In this document: piece after piece, positions 51,868 through 57,425 of the stretch | How the letters are laid out: every line of letters begins with the position of its first letter | Numbering within the stretch: position 1 is the first letter of the stretch | Assembly (NCBI GenBank): GCA_029063085.1 | Contig: JAIDOW010000098.1 | Location: 1-57,425 of the forward strand | Direction of reading: 5' to 3' | Origin: Lachnospiraceae bacterium | Lineage (GTDB): Bacteria > Bacillota > Clostridia > Lachnospirales > Lachnospiraceae | Length of the DNA stretch: 57,425 nt | Translations under genes and position numbers: made by a program | Notes under the pieces: generated by a model | Databases searched by the model: none | What the model was told of the DNA's origin: nothing | The model's input: only the letters and a program-made list of their open reading frames with translations

Positions 51868-51875
51868 AATTAAAA

Positions 51876-52823
51876 ATGAGTGATTTTATATACAGTCTTA
51901 ACGCTACCATGCCTATTTTTCTGGTGATGGTTCTTGGCTGGTGGCTGAAAAAAATCTGCTTTTTAACAGATGAATTTGTGTCGGTGGCGGACAAGCTGGT
52001 CTTTAAGGTAGCACTGCCGGTAATGGTTTTTAAAGATATAGCGGGGGCCAATTTATCCCAGGATTTTAATCTCAGATTTGTTTTGTTCTGTTTCTTTGGG
52101 ACGTGTATATTTTTCAGTGTAATCTGGCTGTTGGCAGAGATTTTTATAAAGGATAAAAGTATGATAGGAAGCTTTGTGCAAGGAAGCTTTCGGGGAAGTG
52201 CAGCAATTCTTGGAATCGCTTTTGCCCAGAATATTTATGGAAACAGTGGTCTGGTGCCGATGATGATTGTGGCATCCATTCCGTTATTTAATATTTTTTC
52301 CGTGATTGTGTTGATGCGCAGTGCCAATGCAGGAGAGGCGGATAAAGCAGTGGTGGTGAAAAAGACGTTAAAGGGGATTGTGACAAATCCCATTATTATC
52401 GGAATCTTTGCAGGAATTCCTTTTGCGTTGTTAAAGGTACAGTTTCCAGTTATTTTAGATAAGGGTATCCAGAGTGTGTCAGGCTTATCGACACCCCTTG
52501 CCCTGATTGCGATTGGAGCAGGGTTTGTGGCAGATGCAGCAATGGATAAATGGAAGCCTGTATTGGCGGCTTCTTTTATAAAACTGATCATGATTCCTGG
52601 GATTTTTCTCCCTATTGCAGCATGGATGGGCTTTAGAAATGAAGAAATGGTGGCGTTGTTGATCTTAACGGGGGCTCCCACTACGGTAAGTTCCTATATC
52701 ATGGCAAAAAATATGGGAAATGATGGTGCATTGGCATCAGGAATAGTGGTGATGACGACGCTGTTATCTGCTGTTACATTGACAACAATTATATTTATAT
52801 TGAAAAGTAGTGCTTTAATTTAG
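51876..52823 (+). CDS. AEC (auxin efflux carrier) family transporter
   Basis: The 315-residue polytopic protein has ten predicted helices in two halves of five. The family pattern includes NATMPIFLVMVLGWWLK, GSFRGSAAILGIAFAQ, TNPIIIGIFAGIPFAL and LTGAPTTVSSYIMAKNMG. Bacterial AEC proteins export organic acids or malate-like anions. Start ATG 51876 with GGAGG upstream. It probably shares a transcript with the small membrane protein and perhaps the hydrogenase. A very stable terminator follows. Confidence 0.9.
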   Translation: MSDFIYSLNATMPIFLVMVLGWWLKKICFLTDEFVSVADKLVFKVALPVMVFKDIAGANLSQDFNLRFVLFCFFGTCIFFSVIWLLAEIFIKDKSMIGSFVQGSFRGSAAILGIAFAQNIYGNSGLVPMMIVASIPLFNIFSVIVLMRSANAGEADKAVVVKKTLKGIVTNPIIIGIFAGIPFALLKVQFPVILDKGIQSVSGLSTPLALIAIGAGFVADAAMDKWKPVLAASFIKLIMIPGIFLPIAAWMGFRNEEMVALLILTGAPTTVSSYIMAKNMGNDGALASGIVVMTTLLSAVTLTTIIFILKSSALI

Positions 52824-52826
52824 ACG

Positions 52827-52875
52827 AAGTCAACAGGTATTTAGAAAATCTTCTAAATACCTGTTGACTTTTTGG
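52827..52875 (+). terminator. 20-bp perfect terminator after the AEC gene, carrying an operator-like core
   Basis: AAGTCAACAGGTATTTAGAA and its exact complement enclose the loop AATC, followed by TTTGGTTTT. The top of the stem, ATTTAGAA-AATC-TTCTAAAT, is nearly identical to the core of the palindrome at 52887-52920. Confidence 0.9.
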
Positions 52876-52920
52876 TTTTGTGTGGTAGAATCTATTTAGA
52901 AATATTTCTAAATAGATTCT
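52864..52920 (+). promoter_or_regulatory. sdpR promoter with perfect 34-bp palindromic operator
   Basis: TTGACT (52864-52869) and TAGAAT (52886-52891, TG one base before) are 16 bases apart. The -10 lies inside a perfect 34-bp palindrome (52887-52920) with centre ATTTAGAAATATTTCTAAAT. This fits autorepression by the ArsR/SdpR-type regulator encoded 38 bases downstream. Confidence 0.75.
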
Positions 52921-52957
52921 CGCGTTTTGTCAGGATAATTGACAAGGAGGTGACAGG

Positions 52958-53242
52958 TTGGCATTTGCGGATACTTTTAAAGCACTCTCTGATCCTATAC
53001 GCCGGGAAATTTTGCAGCTTCTTAAAGATGGCAGATTGTCAGCAGGGGAGATTGGCAGCCATTTTGATATGACAGGAGCTACGATTTCTTATCATTTAAA
53101 CATATTGAAAAAAGCAGATCTGATATGGGAAAAAAGAGAGAAGAACTTTATTTATTACGAGTTGAACACTTCTGTTTTAGAAGAGATTATGCTTTGGATT
53201 TCAGATTTAAAAGGAGAGAGTAAACATGATAAAGAAGAATAA
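52958..53242 (+). CDS. sdpR: ArsR/SdpR-family autorepressor
   Basis: The 94-residue winged-helix repressor has ALSDPIRREILQLLKDGRLSAGEI, the recognition helix GATISYHLNILKKAD and the wing EKREKNFIYYELN. No metal-binding cysteines are seen, which fits the SdpR branch rather than metal-sensing ArsR proteins. The TTG start follows AAGGAGGTGACAGG. It overlaps the SdpI gene by 17 bases. In the known system SdpI sequesters SdpR at the membrane when the toxin SdpC is present; no sdpC is seen here. Confidence 0.87.
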   Translation: MAFADTFKALSDPIRREILQLLKDGRLSAGEIGSHFDMTGATISYHLNILKKADLIWEKREKNFIYYELNTSVLEEIMLWISDLKGESKHDKEE

Positions 53243-53858
53243 AAAGATGATTATTGCTGCGAATATCGTTACATTGCTGCCGATTCTGGCAGGATTAATA
53301 CTATGGAACAGACTGCCTGACCGAATGGCAGTGCATTGGGATGCAGACGGAACTGCGAATGAATGGAGTTCAAAACCTGTTGCTGTGTTCGGTCTGCCTG
53401 TCTTTATACTTATTATAGAGTGGATCTGTATATGGGCAACTTTGGCAGATCCCAGAAAAAAGAATATCAGTGAGAAGATTTTTAGGGCTATGGTCTGGGG
53501 ATTATCCATTTTGTCACTTATTATGAACGGTTCCTGTTATATCATTGCAATGGGGGAAACGGTAAACATGAATATGCTGGTTTTTCTTTCTATAGGGATT
53601 TTCTTTACTATTATTGGAAATTATATGCCAAAGACAAAGCAAAGTTATACAATGGGAATCAGGCTTCCGTGGACGTTAGACAGTGAAGAAAACTGGAACC
53701 GTACGCATCGTCTGGCGGGATTTATCTGGAGCATTTGTGGTCTTTGCATGATTATAAATGCATTTATACAATGGAAATGGCTGAGCTTTACTATTATTGT
53801 CACAATGATTTTGGTGCCGTGTGTATATTCTTTTATTCTGTATAAAAAAGGAATCTGA
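53226..53858 (+). CDS. sdpI: SdpI-family membrane protein
   Basis: The 210-residue protein has six helices. The DUF1648/SdpI hallmark LPDRMAVHWDADGTANEWSS lies at about 29-48 and the SdpI C-terminal pattern MGIRLPWTLDSEENWNRTHR at about 141-160. SdpI gives immunity against the SdpC peptide and controls SdpR. ATG 53226 lies inside sdpR. The presence of sdpRI without sdpABC suggests defence against peptides of neighbours, as inference. It ends about 150 bases before icd. Confidence 0.87.
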   Translation: MIKKNKKMIIAANIVTLLPILAGLILWNRLPDRMAVHWDADGTANEWSSKPVAVFGLPVFILIIEWICIWATLADPRKKNISEKIFRAMVWGLSILSLIMNGSCYIIAMGETVNMNMLVFLSIGIFFTIIGNYMPKTKQSYTMGIRLPWTLDSEENWNRTHRLAGFIWSICGLCMIINAFIQWKWLSFTIIVTMILVPCVYSFILYKKGI

Positions 53859-54011
53859 TGTATAGAACTTGTAAAAACTTTATAATGTAAAGTTGCAAGA
53901 AATGCAAAATTCTGATAATGTATATAAGGAATATAATTTGGGCAGAGGTACAAAGAATATTTTGATTTTTGTGTAGTATGCTCTTTAGAAAGGTGTACAG
54001 GAGGATAGGCA

Positions 54012-55220
54012 ATGGATAAGATTAAGATGACAACACCATTGGTAGAAATGGACGGAGACGAGATGACAAGAATACTCTGGAAGATGATTAAGGACGAGCT
54101 TTTGCTTCCGTTTATTGATTTAAAAACAGAGTATTATGATTTGGGTCTGGAATACAGAAATGAGACTAATGATCAGGTAACATTTGATTCCGCAGAAGCA
54201 ACAAAGAAATATGGAGTAGCGGTGAAATGTGCTACAATTACTCCAAATGCTGCACGCATGACAGAGTATAATTTGAAGGAAATGTGGAAATCACCCAATG
54301 GAACGATTCGTGCAGCCTTAGATGGTACGGTATTCCGTGCACCGATTGTAGTAAAGGGAATTGAGCCTTGTGTAAAGAACTGGGTTAAGCCGATTACCCT
54401 TGCAAGACATGCCTATGGTGATGTCTATAAAAATACAGAAATCCGTGTTCCCGGCGCAGGAAAGGCAGAACTGGTATTTACAGGGGAAGACGGGACAGAG
54501 ATTCGTGAAACAATCCATGAGTTTAAGGGTCCTGGTGTACTTCAGGGGATGCATAATCTGGATGAGTCCATAGGAAGCTTTGCAAGGGCATGCTTCAATT
54601 ATGCACTGGACATCAAGCAGTCTGTGTGGTTTGCGACCAAAGATACAATTTCCAAAAAATACGACCATAGATTTAAAGATGTTTTTCAGGAAATCTATGA
54701 TGCAGAATATGATGAGAAATTTAAAGCCGCAGGGATTGAATATTTTTACACCCTGATCGATGATGCGGTTGCCCGTGTGATGAAGGCAGAAGGCGGATTT
54801 ATCTGGGCTTGTAAGAATTATGACGGAGATGTCATGTCCGATATGGTATCTTCTGCATTTGGTTCTCTTGCCATGATGACATCTGTATTAGTTTCTCCTT
54901 CCGGAGTATATGAATATGAAGCAGCACATGGTACGGTTCAGAGACATTATTACAAGCATTTAGAAGGAGAGGAGACTTCCACAAATTCCGTGGCCACCAT
55001 CTTTGCCTGGACAGGTGCTTTGAGAAAACGTGGTGAGCTTGATGATATTCCGGAGCTTATGACATTTGCAGATAAGCTGGAAGCAGCGACACTTGGTACA
55101 ATTGAGGCAGGGAAAATGACAAAGGATCTGGCTTTGATTACAACTATTGAAAATCCTACAGTATTAAATTCCGAGAACTTTATCAAAGAGATTCGTAAGA
55201 GTTTAGAGGAGAGCTTATAA
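54012..55220 (+). CDS. icd: NADP-type isocitrate dehydrogenase
   Basis: The 402-residue enzyme oxidises isocitrate to 2-oxoglutarate. It belongs to the eukaryote-like (type II) branch: [20 protein letters not shown] at the N-terminus, [40 protein letters not shown] and [19 protein letters not shown] with catalytic and metal residues intact. The His-Arg pair in TVQRHY fits NADP specificity. Length is normal. GGAGGA precedes ATG 54012. It is a single gene, convergent with the MATE gene. Confidence 0.95.
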   Translation: MDKIKMTTPLVEMDGDEMTRILWKMIKDELLLPFIDLKTEYYDLGLEYRNETNDQVTFDSAEATKKYGVAVKCATITPNAARMTEYNLKEMWKSPNGTIRAALDGTVFRAPIVVKGIEPCVKNWVKPITLARHAYGDVYKNTEIRVPGAGKAELVFTGEDGTEIRETIHEFKGPGVLQGMHNLDESIGSFARACFNYALDIKQSVWFATKDTISKKYDHRFKDVFQEIYDAEYDEKFKAAGIEYFYTLIDDAVARVMKAEGGFIWACKNYDGDVMSDMVSSAFGSLAMMTSVLVSPSGVYEYEAAHGTVQRHYYKHLEGEETSTNSVATIFAWTGALRKRGELDDIPELMTFADKLEAATLGTIEAGKMTKDLALITTIENPTVLNSENFIKEIRKSLEESL

Positions 55221-55241
55221 AAGATTAACTGAATAAAATAT

Positions 55242-55300
55242 AAACGAAAGGAACCTTTTTGCACATCAGTATGAAAGGGTTCCTTTCGTTTGTATAAAAA
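55242..55300. terminator. Bidirectional terminator between icd and the MATE gene
   Basis: AAACGAAAGGAACC (55242-55255) pairs perfectly with GGTTCCTTTCGTTT (55278-55291). The plus-strand tail is GTATAAAAATTG; the minus-strand tail is T-rich. Confidence 0.8.
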
Positions 55301-55330
55301 TTGTATTATGGACGAAATATTTTATCTGGT

Positions 55331-56671
55331 TTATGATATGGGCACCATTTTTTTCTTTTTTGTTTTTAAATAAATGACACTCAAAAAGGCAGCACACATA
55401 ACCCATATAACTGGTTCTGTCAGGACAACACCTGTATATTTCATAACAGGAATGACAAAAACACAGGACAGTATTTTCACAACCAGTTCAATGCTGCTAG
55501 AAAGGATTGGGACAATCCGATATCCCATTGCCTGCATGGCATTGCGCAGTACAAACAAGATGCCAAGAGGGAAAAAGAATACAGTACAAACTTTCAGATT
55601 ATATGCGGCATTAAGGATGATATTTTCATTATCTGTACCAGTAAGCATTTTGATTAACATATTTCCGCATAGAAAAGCGATTACCACAGATATCACGGAC
55701 CATAAAAGCTCCAGCCATAATACCTGTTTTAGTGCCTTGCGGATTCTGTCAAACTGCTTTGCACCAAAATTTTGTCCGGTGAAAGTGGAACAGGCAACAG
55801 CAACTGCCTGTAAAGGCATCATTAAAAATTCGAAAAGCCGTCTGGACGCAGTATGTGCAGTGATGATATCTTTTCCCAGATGATTGATTCCTTTTTGCAG
55901 AATGATTGAGCCGATTGCCAGTACTGAGGACATTAGACCCATAGAAATACCTGTTGAAAGCATTTCTAACACTAATTTTTTTGGTAGATGCCAGTCTTTT
56001 TTTTCGGGCATATATATACGATATTTTTTTATGATATAAATAGCACAGAGAATAGCAGAGATTAATTGTGCGGCAACAGTTGCCAATGCAGCTCCGGCAA
56101 CGCCTAAATGTAATACTAAGATAAAGAGAATGTCCAATATAATATTGATTCCACAGGACGCGATTAGGAAATAAAGGGGAGTCCGGCTGTTTCCCACTGC
56201 CCGCATAAAGCCAGAGCACATATTGTAACTGATGGTTGCTGTCATTCCTGCCAGAATGATAAAGATATATTGATATGCCATATCAAATATTTCCTGCGGG
56301 GTATCCAGCCAGAGAAGAAGAATCCGCAAAAATGGCAGGACGATTACTGTTAAAAGAATAGTGGTCATAATATTTAATATTATTGTAGCAGCCACTGCTT
56401 TTTTCATCTTTGATAAATTTTTGGCACCAAAAATCTGAGCCATTACAATGCCGAAACCGTTATTCATACCGTTTGCAAAATAAATCAATACAGAATATAG
56501 TGCAGATGTTGCACCGATAGCAGCTATGGCATCATCACCAAGATTGTATCCTGCGATCATGGTATCTATAATGTTATATGCCTGCTGAAAGAGAGTTCCG
56601 ATTAACAGCGGAATGGCAAACTGTATGATTACTTTAATTGGTATTCCTGTTGTCATGTCATTTGTGTGCAT
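55331..56671 (-). CDS. MATE-family efflux transporter
   Basis: The 446-residue protein has twelve predicted helices in two six-helix halves. MATE features include the start PIKVIIQFAIPLLIGTLFQQ, then YNIIDTMIAG, FANGMNNGFGIVMAQ and, in the second half, STFTGQNFGAKQ. Such pumps export drugs or metabolites using Na+ or H+. It is of the DinF/NorM-like clostridial type and ends in a Lys-rich cytoplasmic tail. A promoter of good quality lies upstream at 56721-56749. Confidence 0.92.
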   Translation of the reverse strand: MHTNDMTTGIPIKVIIQFAIPLLIGTLFQQAYNIIDTMIAGYNLGDDAIAAIGATSALYSVLIYFANGMNNGFGIVMAQIFGAKNLSKMKKAVAATIILNIMTTILLTVIVLPFLRILLLWLDTPQEIFDMAYQYIFIILAGMTATISYNMCSGFMRAVGNSRTPLYFLIASCGINIILDILFILVLHLGVAGAALATVAAQLISAILCAIYIIKKYRIYMPEKKDWHLPKKLVLEMLSTGISMGLMSSVLAIGSIILQKGINHLGKDIITAHTASRRLFEFLMMPLQAVAVACSTFTGQNFGAKQFDRIRKALKQVLWLELLWSVISVVIAFLCGNMLIKMLTGTDNENIILNAAYNLKVCTVFFFPLGILFVLRNAMQAMGYRIVPILSSSIELVVKILSCVFVIPVMKYTGVVLTEPVIWVMCAAFLSVIYLKTKKKKMVPIS

Positions 56672-56720
56672 AATGGTAACCTCCCTGTATGCTTATTGGG
56701 GTATTTTTAGTCTGTTTATC

Positions 56721-56749
56721 ATTATAACTTTTGAATATTCTTTTGGCAA
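56721..56749 (-). promoter_or_regulatory. Promoter of the MATE gene
   Basis: On the minus strand TTGCCA (56744-56749) and a perfect TATAAT (56721-56726) are 17 bases apart, about 50 bases before the ATG at 56671. Confidence 0.72.
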
Positions 56750-56908
56750 TATGGAGAGCGGGGCTTTTGACATTATAATTGTCTTTGAGGACTTTTTTAT
56801 TTGGATGGAACACCTGTTTTAAATGGTAAAGAGTATTTTTTAGGATACAAGTATGATACAATATTGATGTATTTATATAAAAAATTCTTGTTTATCGTAC
56901 TAGAGGAC

Positions 56909-57122
56909 GCTTTCAACATGAGGGGTTGGTGGGGTTCGCTGTGGAGAAATACTTGCTGTTTCTCGTTCGTCCCCGCTTTCGCTCCTTCGCACACATAGCG
57001 GTACTAAACTCTTGGACGTCTGCGACATCCAATCGTTAAGTACCGATGGGTGCGAAAGTCCTACCGAGAAACAGCAAGTATTTCCCCACAGCTTAAACTT
57101 TTCAAAAGCTCATGTTGAAAGC
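56909..57122. repeat. Large imperfect palindrome 1 (about 213 bp)
   Basis: The outer arms GCTTTCAACATGAG (56909-56922) and CTCATGTTGAAAGC (57109-57122) are exact complements. Inner arms 56938-56965 and 57065-57092 (28 bases, one G-U) also pair; their ends read GAAACAGC. Further in, CGGTAC pairs with GTACCG. Short frames on both strands look like spacer, not genes. Confidence 0.75.
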
Positions 57123-57334
57123 TGTTTTCTGGTAGAATCAACACAAGAATTTATACGCCTCCGGCGGGGGCAGGGTATATTTGTTCTGGGCGGAAGGTAG
57201 TCTCTTATCCAATATTGTTTTTCTTACCGGATAGTAATAAAAGGTATTTGAAGTCCAATAACTAATCGGTCACATAATACCAGCCGTGCCGCCCGCAGGG
57301 CAGAAATTCTTGTTCATTCTACCAAGAAACAGCT
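57120..57334. repeat. Large imperfect palindrome 2 (about 215 bp)
   Basis: The 33-base left arm (57120-57152) pairs with the right arm at 57304-57334 with few mismatches. The middle is GC-rich (CCTCCGGCGGGGGCAGG and CCGCCCGCAGGGC segments) and could fold further. It begins where palindrome 1 ends, and both share CTACC[AG]AGAAACAGC. Only about 90 bases remain after it, with no gene seen. Confidence 0.7.
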
Positions 57335-57425
57335 TCCATGGCGACTTCATTGTACCAGCGACCAGCAGGAATCTATGGATATAGGGTTCTTAAGAAAGAC
57401 CTTGTGGAAACGTCGGTACTTAGAG

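Noticed and set aside
56797-57200. Several 60-70 residue frames at the right edge
   Set aside because: They lie across the arms of palindromes on both strands and have no ribosome sites or plausible protein composition.

Overview
The window looks like a chromosome segment of an anaerobic gut Firmicute, most likely a Lachnospiraceae-type clostridium. It is AT-rich with strong AGGAGG-type ribosome sites. It carries a cysS-mrnC-rlmB cluster with a SigH-like sigma gene nearby, small clostridial families (DUF4250, DUF6062, DUF2225-type), a group B-type [FeFe] hydrogenase, and a COG3581 activase-like protein. The species cannot be fixed from the sequence alone.

Left edge (1-5 kb): the tail of a putative serine recombinase ends at 112. 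About 35 bases later an ABC ATPase begins in the middle of its Walker A motif, so a mobile element seems to have beheaded the gene. Its permease partner, a diacylglycerol-kinase-like enzyme, a stand-alone activase-like protein and a YwaF-type membrane protein follow.

5-17 kb: two consecutive OmpR/HisKA two-component systems lead into a compact, poorly known ABC export module: lipoprotein, two permeases, ATPase, membrane-anchored beta-rich protein and a MacB-like membrane protein. A LytTR regulator and a DUF3021 protein follow.

17.4-25.1 kb: an integrative mobilizable element. It has a Tn916-type integrase and an excisionase, a Rep that joins an HUH-like nickase to a superfamily 3 helicase (the architecture of CRESS-DNA Reps), a GTGTCCC iteron region with a GC-only hairpin, a secreted Ig-like cargo protein, a MobV-like relaxase and a DnaJ-like protein. 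Pairs of integrase arm-type repeats sit at both ends. This element is the most interesting system in the window.

25-43.5 kb: an ABC transporter operon, then core and housekeeping genes on the plus strand: ttcA-like, apt, nfeD plus an SPFH protein, AI-2E transporter, patatin, DUF389, argJ, pepD, ispF, a GNAT acetyltransferase, and cysS-mrnC-rlmB. A small DUF4250 gene is on the minus strand.

43.5-57.4 kb: a coiled-coil protein, tRNA-Thr(GGT), a SigH-like factor and a Thr-rich membrane protein on the minus strand. These are followed by glnS, DUF2225-type, NlpC/P60-like, DUF6062-type, hydrogenase, a tiny membrane protein, an AEC transporter, an SdpR/SdpI pair with a perfect palindromic operator, icd, and a divergent MATE pump. 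The last 0.5 kb has no credible gene but holds two abutting large imperfect palindromes.

All functional calls rest on motif and family recognition by eye; no database search was run. Start codons were chosen from Shine-Dalgarno spacing, so several are shorter than the longest open frame.
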